From the NCBI GenBank assembly GCA_900765575.1, contig CAAFRW010000021.1, positions 1-13,095 on the forward strand: a stretch of DNA of 13,095 nt. The letters are read 5' to 3'. This document shows positions 1 to 6,399 of the stretch, one piece after another. The notes beneath the pieces are model-generated. The model was not told the DNA's origin and ran no database searches. It saw only the letters and a program-made list of their open reading frames with translations. Position 1 is the stretch's first letter. Each line of letters starts with the position of its first letter. The translations under genes and the position numbers were made by a program. The stretch is from Bacteroidaceae bacterium (GTDB lineage: Bacteria > Bacteroidota > Bacteroidia > Bacteroidales > Bacteroidaceae).

Positions 1-25
1 AAATTCCCTATCCGTAATCTGTTCG

Positions 26-679
26 TTATTTCTTTATCCATATATTGGTTATTTCTGAAATAAAGAGTTGGTGTATGGAAGGCTCGTTGTTATAAGATTC
101 TTCCATAATTTTCTCTTTATAAGGTTGAGCCAAATTGGCATAGTCCATCTCTTGAACGAACATTTTCTTACATTCTATAATCATTCGAGCCTCTTCAAAA
201 CTCATTAGTCCGGAAGGGGTCTCCAATGGGGTCAGTCCTGCTTCTGACACTTTATCAGTATCCCGTCCCGATTTTGTTCCACAAATCCGAAGTGCTCCCC
301 GATATTCTTCTGTAAAAAAGCTTAGTGTAAAACTTTCTTCTCGTTGCAAAAATTGATAAGTATGCCTTGAATCACGGATTACGATAAAAGTAGATGGTCT
401 GCTCCACATCTCGCCAATCGCTCCCCACGATGCTGTCATGGTGTTATAAGAACTTCTATTTCCTGCTGTCACCAGCATCCATTGCTTACCTATTAAGTCT
501 ATTACATTATCAGGAAGGTCGGTTGCTTCCATCCGGTCATAACGAGATTGCCAACCTGTGATACTCGTGCTGTCTTCATCCTGTGTGAAGACTGCTTTGT
601 CTGATTTTTTACTGTTTTCCATACATGAGGTAATTAAAAATACACCTAAAACCATTGAAAATAATGTTATCTTTTTCAT
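26..679 (-). CDS. Flavin reductase-like (FMN-binding split barrel) lipoprotein
   Basis: The 217-residue product starts with a lipoprotein signal peptide: a charged MKK, a hydrophobic stretch, then a lipobox ending LITSC with Cys19 as the lipidated residue, so it should sit in a membrane facing the periplasm or the outside. From about residue 60 on it resembles the flavin reductase-like family. Visible family marks are TASWGAIGEMWSRP, a VIRDSRHTYQF segment, FTLSFFTEEYRGAL, and CGTKSGRDTDK. Members bind FMN in a split beta-barrel and usually pass electrons from NAD(P)H to flavin; most are cytoplasmic, so the lipoprotein signal is unusual and the substrate is unknown. A Bacteroides -7 element (TACCTTTG on the minus strand, 709-716) lies about 30 bases upstream of the start. 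It is divergent from the AraC-family gene at 775, which is a candidate regulator. The fold is fairly certain, the role is not. Confidence 0.82.
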   Translation of the reverse strand: MKKITLFSMVLGVFLITSCMENSKKSDKAVFTQDEDSTSITGWQSRYDRMEATDLPDNVIDLIGKQWMLVTAGNRSSYNTMTASWGAIGEMWSRPSTFIVIRDSRHTYQFLQREESFTLSFFTEEYRGALRICGTKSGRDTDKVSEAGLTPLETPSGLMSFEEARMIIECKKMFVQEMDYANLAQPYKEKIMEESYNNEPSIHQLFISEITNIWIKK

Positions 680-708
680 TTTCTGTTATTTAGTTAATGA
701 TTACCTTG

Positions 709-716
709 CAAAGGTA
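709..716 (-). promoter_or_regulatory. Promoter -7 element for the flavin reductase-like lipoprotein
   Basis: Minus-strand TACCTTTG matches the Bacteroides -7 consensus TAnnTTTG exactly and would start transcription about 24 bases before the ATG at 679. No clear -33 TTG is seen at the expected distance, so the match rests on the -7 element only. Confidence 0.5.
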
Positions 717-738
717 GGCGGAAATAGGATTGAAATAC

Positions 739-770
739 TTGTATTTGCATTACATTATTTTGTATATTTG
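739..770 (+). promoter_or_regulatory. Promoter for the AraC-family gene (TTG-N21-TATATTTG)
   Basis: TATATTTG at 763-770 is a perfect TAnnTTTG -7 element, and TTG at 739-741 lies 21 bases upstream as a -33 element. Transcription would begin at about 775, the same base as the preferred ATG of the regulator, so the message may have almost no leader. The element lies in the 95-bp divergent gap and is well placed for crosstalk with the minus-strand promoter at 709-716. Confidence 0.5.
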
Positions 771-774
771 CGCT

Positions 775-1614
775 ATGAGAAAGTGCAGCCAGTTTGAATC
801 ATTAAAGATTATAGATGTAATTGAGGAAGAATATTCTTGCGAATTACATGCCCAAGACCATTTTGAAATCATCTATATTCATTATGGGTGTGGGGAGCAT
901 GTCTTTAATGAAGTTACAATTCCATATGAAAAAGGGGATTTATTTCTGCTTGCACCCGGTGACCGCCATTATTTCACAGTAAAAACTGTAACGCGCTTTA
1001 CCTATATTAAATTTACTTCAAGCTATTTTGAGACTTATGACCACTCCTATAAGTCCTTTTCACGAGAAATAACTCCAACTTCCATCATGGAAATTCAATG
1101 GCTGAAAGAGGATAAGATAACGGTGAGTGAACCTTGCCGGACTATATTGAAGAATATTTTTGAGAATATTATCCTATATAATTCAACGATTAACGTACTT
1201 CGTTCGTCTATTGTGTATTATCATATTCTTTCCATTTTCGGAATAATAAAAGAATACATTGAGAACCGAAATATTGAATTAAAGAAGAAAACTCCAACTA
1301 ACGCTCATATAGCAGCATACATTCAAGAGAATATAGCTAACCGTGACCGTATTTCCATCCATATGATTGCTAATAATTTTAATATTTCGCCATCTTATTT
1401 CAGTACTTATTTCAAGCGGAATTTCGAGATAAGTTATAAAGAATATATCGAAAAGATGCAATTACAACTCATCAAGCGCAGATTAGAAACCGGAGAAATC
1501 AAGTTGAAAGAAATTGCGGATGAATTTGGTTTTACAGATGTAAGCCATTTATCCAAATTCTTTAAAAGGCATGAAGGTATTAATCCTTCTGCTTATAAAA
1601 ACGTAGGAAAATAG
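775..1614 (+). CDS. AraC-family transcriptional regulator
   Basis: This is a 279-residue regulator with the usual two-part layout. Residues ~15-80 form a cupin-like sensor domain (EIIYIHYGCGEHVF, then YEKGDLFLLAPGDRHYF, the typical beta-barrel 'effect and threshold' pattern). The last ~100 residues form the double helix-turn-helix of the AraC family: a first HTH at ISIHMIANNFNISPSYFSTY followed by FKRNF, and a second at LKEIADEFGFTDVSHLSKFF ending with FKRHEGINPSAYK. I chose the ATG at 775; an in-frame TTG at 730 would add 15 hydrophobic residues and overlap the promoter, which makes it unlikely. It is divergent from the flavin reductase-like lipoprotein, the most likely target along with itself. 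The ligand cannot be read from the sequence. It converges on the AbiEii gene ending at 1638, with only 23 bases between the two stops. Confidence 0.88.
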   Translation: MRKCSQFESLKIIDVIEEEYSCELHAQDHFEIIYIHYGCGEHVFNEVTIPYEKGDLFLLAPGDRHYFTVKTVTRFTYIKFTSSYFETYDHSYKSFSREITPTSIMEIQWLKEDKITVSEPCRTILKNIFENIILYNSTINVLRSSIVYYHILSIFGIIKEYIENRNIELKKKTPTNAHIAAYIQENIANRDRISIHMIANNFNISPSYFSTYFKRNFEISYKEYIEKMQLQLIKRRLETGEIKLKEIADEFGFTDVSHLSKFFKRHEGINPSAYKNVGK

Positions 1615-1637
1615 GAGATTGTATTTTTTTATTTATA

Positions 1638-2600
1638 TCATTCCAATTTATCATTTAATTCATTTATAAAATTTTTAATTTGCTGTTTTATAGTGGCAGC
1701 CCCAAGAATTTGATGGTAAGCTAACGCAGCTAATTCTCTTTCATACAGTCCACTTAACTCATTCCACAACTCATCAAATGAATTTAACAAAGGAGCTTCA
1801 CTGATTGGGCTACTTTTCCATTTTTCCGGGACATCAAAAGTTTCTTTGTCATGCTCTATCAATTCTTGGGCATTCTTTATAAAATCACCCTTTACATATT
1901 CCATACATTCCGCATCATTCAGCAAAAAATAAATGTCATAAAAATGCCGAATCTTACTGCTTAATCCTTCCACTGGATTATCTGCAAAAGAGAAGCGCAG
2001 TAGCGAAACTACCTTTTCGCACAATGTCCGACGTTTATCCAGCACATTCAAACCAAACGGGTGCAAATCATATTCTTCTATCAAAGATTGCATTCCCTTT
2101 TCCTCCATATACGAAGTAATGAAACTCTTTATTTGCCGTTTCTCATAAGGATAAGGATTGGCAAATGAATTTATTTCGACAATGACACGGTTAGCGACAA
2201 AACTATACATCGGAGCATTTACGGACGAAGGATAATTGAATAACGCCTTACGATAACGTGAGCCTTTACTTGTCAACTCCGGAACATCTTGTTCCGGCAA
2301 TCCCTGTGTCATTTCCTTGCAAACTTTGGAAATAAGCGTTTTTATCTGGTTTCCGCTTAGACCTCCTGTCAATACGGCAACATCCACGTCTTCCGAGAAT
2401 CGACTAATCAGTCCATACCCTTTTGAAAGCGAAGTTCCGCCTTTAAATACGGTATTTTCCGCATAACAGCTTCGTGAAAGTTGTTGTAATATCTTGCTAA
2501 TCCAGTAATCCTTTTCAATATAGATAGGTGCTATATGGTAATACTCCGATGTAGCCCGTATCGCATCTACCAGTAGTTCTTGTTGTTGGTCTAATTTCAT
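1638..2600 (-). CDS. AbiEii/AbiGii-family nucleotidyltransferase toxin (system 1)
   Basis: The product (320 aa from the preferred start) belongs to the AbiEii/MenT nucleotidyltransferase superfamily, the toxin half of type IV toxin-antitoxin pairs that act in phage abortive infection. The polymerase-beta type motif is clear: FKGGTSLSK at about residues 52-60 followed by RFSEDVDVAV, with the two aspartates (D71, D73) that bind metal and nucleotide. Further on are RRTLCEKVVSLLRFSF and RHFYDIYFLL, the later conserved segments of the family. The ATG at 2600 overlaps the antitoxin stop as ATGA, and a GGAAA lies a few bases before it. An in-frame ATG at 2612 would add four residues and is also possible. 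The key residues all look intact, so the toxin is probably active. Related enzymes transfer nucleotides to tRNA; which target this one uses cannot be seen. Confidence 0.88.
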   Translation of the reverse strand: MKLDQQQELLVDAIRATSEYYHIAPIYIEKDYWISKILQQLSRSCYAENTVFKGGTSLSKGYGLISRFSEDVDVAVLTGGLSGNQIKTLISKVCKEMTQGLPEQDVPELTSKGSRYRKALFNYPSSVNAPMYSFVANRVIVEINSFANPYPYEKRQIKSFITSYMEEKGMQSLIEEYDLHPFGLNVLDKRRTLCEKVVSLLRFSFADNPVEGLSSKIRHFYDIYFLLNDAECMEYVKGDFIKNAQELIEHDKETFDVPEKWKSSPISEAPLLNSFDELWNELSGLYERELAALAYHQILGAATIKQQIKNFINELNDKLE

Positions 2601-3322
2601 TCTATTTTCCATTTCTTTATTTGGGGCAATGCCTGTTCGTCAATCCCTACTTTGTAGGTAGTTAGCGGATTTAACGTATTCCACAGTGGCATTGCCTTAT
2701 TTGCGCCATAGATATTCTCAATCATCGCTCCGAGCATGGCACGTACCATTGGAGGATATTTCTCTGCAAGTGTAAGCACTTTCTCTGTTTCCTCTTTATC
2801 CAGTTCTCGGATAATAGCAAGGATACGCTTGCAGGATTGATTAATTGTAGCATCCGGAATCTCTTTTATAAACCGAATGGCATCCAGTAATTGCAATAGG
2901 GTAATATTTTCTTTGGTGATTGGATTTAGTTGCAGAACAAAACTGATAGTAAACAGACCCCTCTTTTTCTTGTTCTTTCGTACATTGGTACCTATCTGTA
3001 TGATATTAGGCACTTGCGTAGTAAGTCCCAAGCGATTAAATACTGAATAACCGGTCATATAACCAATGATTTCACCATCTTTCTCAAGCAAATCTTTTAC
3101 TATTTCTTCCTGCTTAGGCTTCAACGCCCCAAAAACACTTTGCTTCGGCTTGTAGAAACGTCCTTTTGAAATTTTGGCAATAACACCTTCACTTACCAGA
3201 CGGTTCAGCATTTTGATAACACTTTCACTCCGTTCCATTGGTAAATTAAGATCCTGATATGTGAAAACATAGTCAGGTTGAAAGTTTTCGACTAGCCTTT
3301 GTACTTCTCTTGTTATAACCAT
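2597..3322 (-). CDS. AbiEi-like (DUF6088 type) antitoxin/autorepressor (system 1)
   Basis: This 241-residue protein is the antitoxin half of the first AbiE-type pair. Residues ~19-60 form a winged helix typical of AbiEi and related DUF6088 proteins: YQDLNLPMERSESVIKML, then LVSEGVIAKISKGRFYKP, where the KGRFY turn is the wing. The next part, GYMTGYSVFNRLGLTTQVPN, is the conserved AbiEi central segment. The remaining ~100 residues are helical and lysine/glutamate-rich. In characterised AbiE systems this protein represses its own promoter by binding inverted repeats and neutralises the toxin. The start at 3322 is preceded by AGGAAAA, a fair ribosome site. A 12-bp inverted repeat at 3362-3393 lies just upstream of the promoter and is the likely operator. 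The stop overlaps the toxin start. Confidence 0.82.
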   Translation of the reverse strand: MVITREVQRLVENFQPDYVFTYQDLNLPMERSESVIKMLNRLVSEGVIAKISKGRFYKPKQSVFGALKPKQEEIVKDLLEKDGEIIGYMTGYSVFNRLGLTTQVPNIIQIGTNVRKNKKKRGLFTISFVLQLNPITKENITLLQLLDAIRFIKEIPDATINQSCKRILAIIRELDKEETEKVLTLAEKYPPMVRAMLGAMIENIYGANKAMPLWNTLNPLTTYKVGIDEQALPQIKKWKIE

Positions 3323-3348
3323 AAGATTTTCCTACTGTTTTACAGATA

Positions 3349-3356
3349 CAAAGATA
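3349..3356 (-). promoter_or_regulatory. Promoter -7 element of AbiE system 1
   Basis: Minus-strand TATCTTTG is a perfect TAnnTTTG. It predicts a start of transcription near 3344 and a leader of about 22 bases. A TTTTG lies 24 bases upstream inside the 3362-3393 inverted repeat; that spacing is longer than usual, so the -33 assignment is open. Confidence 0.5.
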
Positions 3357-3361
3357 GTAAG

Positions 3362-3393
3362 TATTCCAGTTTTTACGCCACAAAACTGGAATA
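3362..3393. promoter_or_regulatory. 12-bp perfect inverted repeat, candidate AbiEi operator (system 1)
   Basis: TATTCCAGTTTT at 3362-3373 is the exact reverse complement of AAAACTGGAATA at 3382-3393, with 8 bases between. It sits immediately upstream of the -7 element and covers the -33 region of the system 1 promoter, where a repressor would block polymerase. Its inner half contains GCCACAAAACTGG, found almost unchanged at the system 2 promoter (5258-5270). Confidence 0.55.
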
Positions 3394-3422
3394 TTTTTAA
3401 TTTTAATCACCTGTTAAAGCAA

Positions 3423-3470
3423 AATAAAACTTCTCATCTTATTTCGTGTGAGATAAGATGAAGTTTTATT
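3423..3470 (-). terminator. Hairpin terminator after AbiE system 2
   Basis: A 17-bp stem is formed by 3423-3441 and 3454-3470 (AATAAAACTT pairs with AAGTTTTATT, CATCTTA with TAAGATG, with a two-base bulge at 3433-3434) and a 12-base loop. Read on the minus strand it is followed by TTTTGC. It lies downstream of the system 2 toxin gene and upstream of system 1, so it should separate the two operons. Confidence 0.6.
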
Positions 3471-3503
3471 CAGAATTATTAAAGCTCTTGTGCTAAAAAT
3501 AAG

Positions 3504-3557
3504 GGTTGTATCAACCAATTTTGGTTGTTAATACTAATCAACCTTTTTGGGTTGATT
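3504..3557. repeat. Cluster of alternating GGTTG/CAACC half-sites
   Basis: Five copies of the same 5-mer occur in alternating orientation: GGTTG 3504-3508, CAACC 3512-3516, GGTTG 3523-3527, CAACC 3539-3543 and GGTTG 3550-3554. They build the perfect palindrome CAACCAATTTTGGTTG (3512-3527) and the hairpin AATCAACC/GGTTGATT (3536-3543 with 3550-3557). The cluster lies between the end of system 2 and the terminator hairpin. It may be RNA structure at the 3' end of the message or a protein-binding array; the sequence does not decide. Confidence 0.55.
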
Positions 3558-3587
3558 TATCAAGAGATATGTTACCTCTGTAGTTAA

Positions 3588-4643
3588 CTATTTTAATTCT
3601 TTATCATTTGTGAATATGGTATGGAAATCTTTTATTCTGACATTCAAATCTTTGAGATTGCTTATCAACTCCTCAAACGAAAGCGACTCACCATAAATCA
3701 TATACAGTCGCATACTCTCATAGTCTGTTCTCCACTGCTCAACAATGGAAGCAGGTGGAATAATATTAAGTGTAGCCGGATAAAGTGTATCATAGTCGAA
3801 GCCACGCAAACCGATGAATGTGCGACGATGTTCGATTACCTGACGGTAAAGGTCTGCGTCGTTGATGGCACGCTCTGCTATCGGAGTTTTCAATATCTGT
3901 CCGATATCGTACATATGCCGAGACATTCGTTCCACACGAATCAGCTCTTTAGGTTTAGTAAACTCTTCATGGAGTAGAAACACCTTTTCAAGAAAAGTGC
4001 GTTCGGGAAGCACGGCACGTGCCATGAATTTCGGTTCTGTAAAAGGGGCTTTCGGATACACTTGGTCTATCATTGAATCAAGGGCAATTTCACTTACTGG
4101 TTCGCTCATTGACCTGCCGCTGACTTCTACTTTTACCTTTGGTAGAATATATGGGTTGCCATCCATTCCATCTATGGAAAAAGACAAGACAGAATCATAG
4201 TTGATGTTTATGATTTCCGGGTCGGTGGTGGTAACAGGAGTTATATCCACATTTACCTTGAACTTTTCTTTTGATATATCATTTTGACATAACCGTTCTG
4301 CCAAATCATGCTGCATGGTCTCTCTTACGAAAGTACAGGCAGCACGGCGTAACTTGTCGCCGATTTGTGTCTTGGATAAAGTTCCGCTGAAGCCAAGATA
4401 CTCCCTGTCAATAGCAATATCTATATCCTCTGAAAAGCGGTCAATTAGATGCCAGCACTTACTCAGTGATGTACCGCCTTTGAAAGACAGATGACCGGCA
4501 TATGGTAAACTGAACATGGCACGGAGGACTGCCGTCACCCACCAATCCTTTTCTATGACCTCTCGCTGTCGTATATTCAACTCCGTGGAAACGCGGTCAA
4601 GAATATCTATGCGGTCTTCCTTTGATAAATCAATGAATTTCAT
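3588..4643 (-). CDS. AbiEii/AbiGii-family nucleotidyltransferase toxin (system 2)
   Basis: This is the second AbiEii-type nucleotidyltransferase, 351 residues from the preferred start. The catalytic motif is FKGGTSLSK at about residues 54-62 followed by RFSEDIDIAI, with D73 and D75 as the metal-binding pair. The preceding VIEKDWWVTAVLRAMF matches the IEKDYW motif of the first toxin. Later conserved parts are ERTFLEKVFLLHEEF and SRHMYDIGQIL. The two toxins share motifs but little else, so they are paralogous families rather than a recent duplication. The ATG at 4643 overlaps the antitoxin stop as ATGA, the same coupling as in system 1. An ATG at 4667 would add eight residues. No damage is seen, and the enzyme is probably active. 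The role (growth arrest on phage infection) is inferred from the family. Confidence 0.88.
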   Translation of the reverse strand: MKFIDLSKEDRIDILDRVSTELNIRQREVIEKDWWVTAVLRAMFSLPYAGHLSFKGGTSLSKCWHLIDRFSEDIDIAIDREYLGFSGTLSKTQIGDKLRRAACTFVRETMQHDLAERLCQNDISKEKFKVNVDITPVTTTDPEIININYDSVLSFSIDGMDGNPYILPKVKVEVSGRSMSEPVSEIALDSMIDQVYPKAPFTEPKFMARAVLPERTFLEKVFLLHEEFTKPKELIRVERMSRHMYDIGQILKTPIAERAINDADLYRQVIEHRRTFIGLRGFDYDTLYPATLNIIPPASIVEQWRTDYESMRLYMIYGESLSFEELISNLKDLNVRIKDFHTIFTNDKELK

Positions 4644-5245
4644 CGCTGTAATATTGTTTTTATCCATGTCGGAGCAAGCACTATGTCATGGTTGAAATCT
4701 TGTTCCGAAACATGTTCTGTTATCATACTTTTAATTATTTCCTTTTGGGCATCCGTTATAGTTTTCTCGCCAATTTCACGCATGGCGAGGACAGCCAGTT
4801 GCATCAACTGGGACTTATAAGCGAAATTACCCAAGTCATTACTATGTCGAAATGTGATACTCTTTCCATCGCCAAACTTCACCTGCCGGGCAGAACCATC
4901 CGTTATATAGATAATGTTAGCCGGAACTTGTGTGGATAGCCCTAATTTGTTGAGTGCATAGGCTCCAGTCGGAATGATACGTGCATTGTCCCTTTGCGCT
5001 ATTTTTAGGGCAATCGCATCTAAGGATGGTTCTCTCAACGTGGCATCCCACTTATCATATAGTGGTATATAATAAATACCTTTTGCAAAGCGATACAACT
5101 TTCCATTACGGCACAAACGGCTTAATCCCGACCGCACTGCATCGGGAGTGCCGCACGTTGTGAAATCATCAGGGATAAGTATCGTACCCTCCTTAGTCCG
5201 TTCTACAATGTCGTACATTGCCTTGTAAGAACTGTTTGCACCCAT
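4640..5245 (-). CDS. AbiEi-like (DUF6088 type) antitoxin/autorepressor (system 2)
   Basis: The 201-residue product is the antitoxin partner of the toxin that follows. Residues ~20-65 form a winged helix: ILIPDDFTTCGTPDAVRSGL, SRLCRNGKLYRFAKGIYYIP, with the KGIYY wing typical of DUF6088/AbiEi proteins. Then comes the conserved central segment IIPTGAYALNKLGLSTQVPAN, parallel to GYSVFNRLGLTTQVPN in the system 1 antitoxin. The C-terminal third is a short helical domain, about 40 residues shorter than in system 1. It should repress its own promoter and neutralise the toxin. The ATG at 5245 lies 13 bases after a shared promoter motif and next to an 8-bp inverted repeat (5259-5283). No good Shine-Dalgarno sequence precedes it, which is common in this phylum. 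Confidence 0.82.
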   Translation of the reverse strand: MGANSSYKAMYDIVERTKEGTILIPDDFTTCGTPDAVRSGLSRLCRNGKLYRFAKGIYYIPLYDKWDATLREPSLDAIALKIAQRDNARIIPTGAYALNKLGLSTQVPANIIYITDGSARQVKFGDGKSITFRHSNDLGNFAYKSQLMQLAVLAMREIGEKTITDAQKEIIKSMITEHVSEQDFNHDIVLAPTWIKTILQR

Positions 5246-5257
5246 AGTTTTAATTTT

Positions 5258-5283
5258 GCCACAAAATTGGTGTTTTTTTGTGG
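5258..5283 (-). promoter_or_regulatory. Candidate operator/promoter of AbiE system 2
   Basis: CCACAAAA (5259-5266) and TTTTGTGG (5276-5283) form an inverted repeat directly upstream of the antitoxin start. The minus-strand CAATTTTG (5262-5269) within it resembles the TAnnTTTG -7 element with one mismatch. GCCACAAAATTGG at 5258-5270 matches the motif at 3377-3389 upstream of system 1 in 12 of 13 positions and in the same orientation relative to the genes. Confidence 0.45.
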
Positions 5284-5364
5284 TATATCATAATTTCAAT
5301 GGAAATTATTCGCTTTATCGCTTGATAATATGGGTTCTAATACTTAATCAGCAGCATAAAACAC

Positions 5365-5558
5365 TTTTATGGAAAGAAATCAAAGTGTTTTTATCCACAA
5401 ATGGAGTGGTTTCAACCGCAATAAGAGTTGATTGGAGAAAACAATTAATAGACTCCATCCAAGAAGTTGCAGATGAGTTGATGATTTTAACACCTTTAAA
5501 AATTGAATCTTTTAGAAATGATGACCTTAACATAGACGGGATAATAAAATATAAATGA
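5365..5558 (+). pseudogene. Possible 3' remnant of an unidentified gene
   Basis: An open frame that runs from 5256 to a TGA at 5558 has a plausible coding character only in its second half, about 60 residues including WRKQLIDSIQEVADELMI and LTPLKIESFRNDD. The upstream half overlaps the AbiE promoter, has no ATG and looks like chance. I do not recognise the family. The stop lies in a hairpin (AAATGA 5553-5558 with TCATTT 5580-5585, ATGGG 5562-5566 with CCCAT 5574-5578). It could be the tail of a gene whose front was replaced by the AbiE operon, or no gene at all. Confidence 0.2.
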
Positions 5559-5585
5559 GGCATGGGCTATATACCCATTTCATTT
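5553..5585. terminator. Hairpin next to the first repeat copy
   Basis: AAATGA (5553-5558) pairs with TCATTT (5580-5585) and ATGGG (5562-5566) with CCCAT (5574-5578), with a short internal loop and a 7-base apical loop. No long T run follows on either strand, so termination is uncertain. Confidence 0.35.
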
Positions 5586-5591
5586 ATCACC

Positions 5592-5749
5592 GCAGTCGTT
5601 TTTTTTCATTATACCTATGCCGATTCAGCTCCCGCACATTTCCAGGCCAGCTGTAAGACTGCAACAGTTTCCCGGCTTCGGCACTGCATTTAGTCTAAAC
5701 AGGAAAAAGCCGTTTTGCTCTCGTTTGATAGAGATAAAAACGGCTTTAA
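5592..5749. repeat. Direct repeat copy 1 (terminator plus sigma-54 activator relic)
   Basis: This ~158-bp stretch recurs at 7383-7539 in the same orientation with roughly 90% identity. Read on the minus strand it starts with a strong hairpin (5706-5747) and then encodes about 25 codons with AGKLLQSYSWPGNVRELN, the WPGNVREL motif found near the end of the AAA+ domain of NtrC-type sigma-54 activators. After ELN the frame continues with residues (RHRYNEK) that do not fit the family, and both copies leave the family at this same point. The unit was therefore copied after the gene had been broken. Between the copies lies the toxin-antitoxin island. Confidence 0.75.
5706..5747 (-). terminator. Strong hairpin terminator in repeat copy 1
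   Basis: AAAGCCGTTTT (5706-5716) pairs with AAAACGGCTTT (5737-5747), and CTCT (5718-5721) with AGAG (5730-5733), leaving an 8-base loop. On the minus strand the stem is followed by a run of T. It would stop transcripts coming from the YafQ/antitoxin operon. Confidence 0.65.
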
Positions 5750-5795
5750 TGGGAAATAATGTATTTCTGTTTTTAACATATTTAATCCACTCCGT

Positions 5796-6065
5796 TTAGA
5801 ACAGTTCGGAATGACTTCCAATCCTTTAATATTTCGATGATGTCTTTTTCCGCATCCATATTAGGAGAAAATCACCCTCTATGTGGCATCCCATGCAGCC
5901 TTTGTATTTTCCTTTCAGCATGTGAGCCTTGTATTCGGAAGGCAATTCAATTCCATTCTCCAACATCCGAAATACTTTTAGCAACTTTTCAAGCTTGTTG
6001 GGATTGTCCCTATACCTTTTGAAGCCCCTTTTATATTGTGTTGAATAATGCAGTGCCTTCATCAT
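5796..6065 (-). pseudogene. YafQ/RelE-family toxin, inactivated by two opposite frameshifts
   Basis: The intact reading frame from 6065 gives 79 residues and stops at 5826. It resembles YafQ-type mRNA interferases: LHYSTQYKRGFKRY, then YKAHMLKGKYKG and CHIEGDFLLIW, with H48, H61 and D65 at positions of known catalytic residues. After LLIW the frame goes wrong. The expected family sequence DAEKDIIEIL appears in a shifted frame (about 5868-5830), and after the premature TAA the original frame resumes with RIGSHSELF and a stop at 5796-5798. So one base (or four) was lost near 5866 and one A gained near 5827. The truncated product lacks the catalytic histidine of GSHSELF and should be inactive. 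It overlaps the upstream antitoxin by ATGA. The length to 5796 fits the ~90 residues usual for YafQ. Confidence 0.8.
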
Positions 6066-6307
6066 TCACAGGATTTTATGAAGGCTTCCATGCTACTGGT
6101 ATCTATTGTCCCGGTAAATTTTCCCGCACGTGCTCCCTTAATAGCCGCAATCGTTTCTTCATTTGGTTCAGAGTACATTGCATCCATCAATGTGCTCTCT
6201 ACGAAATTATTTAGGCTTCTATTTGCTTTCTTGGCATGTTTCTGTAAAACTTGCAACAAGTCTTCCCGCAGACGGAACGAGGTTTGTTTTCTTGCTATTG
6301 TTCCCAT
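6062..6307 (-). CDS. Ribbon-helix-helix antitoxin (RelB/DinJ/ParD-like), partner of the YafQ relic
   Basis: This 81-residue protein has the size and layout of a type II antitoxin. The N-terminal ~45 residues look like a ribbon-helix-helix DNA-binding domain: TSFRLREDLLQVLQKHAKK, then ANRSLNNFVESTLMDAM. The tail, with EPNEETIAAIKGARAGKF and TIDTSSMEAFIKS, is the extended part that would wrap the toxin. It precedes the toxin gene with an ATGA overlap, the usual antitoxin-first order of dinJ-yafQ-like pairs. Just upstream, GCACAA occurs twice 10 bp apart (6332-6337 and 6342-6347), a good candidate operator. The frame is intact while its toxin is broken, so it may persist as an orphan repressor or as protection against a related toxin elsewhere in the genome. 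The family assignment is by pattern. Confidence 0.8.
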   Translation of the reverse strand: MGTIARKQTSFRLREDLLQVLQKHAKKANRSLNNFVESTLMDAMYSEPNEETIAAIKGARAGKFTGTIDTSSMEAFIKSCE

Positions 6308-6331
6308 ATTGCTTTTGTATTATATTATATT

Positions 6332-6347
6332 GCACAAGATAGCACAA
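6332..6347. promoter_or_regulatory. Tandem GCACAA operator candidate
   Basis: GCACAA at 6332-6337 and 6342-6347 (TTGTGC on the minus strand) are exactly one helical turn apart, 25-40 bases upstream of the antitoxin start. RHH repressors typically bind such short half-sites on one face of DNA. Confidence 0.4.
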
Positions 6348-6399
6348 AGTAATGCAAAAATAAATTTTTCTCTCATTTTTTTCGTCTTTCAGCATAAAA

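Noticed and set aside
730..774. TTG start extending the AraC-family regulator
   Set aside because: The added 15 residues overlap a perfect promoter element and are hydrophobic and unlike the family; the ATG at 775 is preferred.
3621..4939. Plus-strand frames opposite the AbiE system 2 genes
   Set aside because: They lie antisense to well-supported coding sequence and have no recognisable product.
5617..5799. Plus-strand open frame in repeat copy 1
   Set aside because: It overlaps the terminator hairpin and the antisense of the sigma-54 activator relic; no family pattern.
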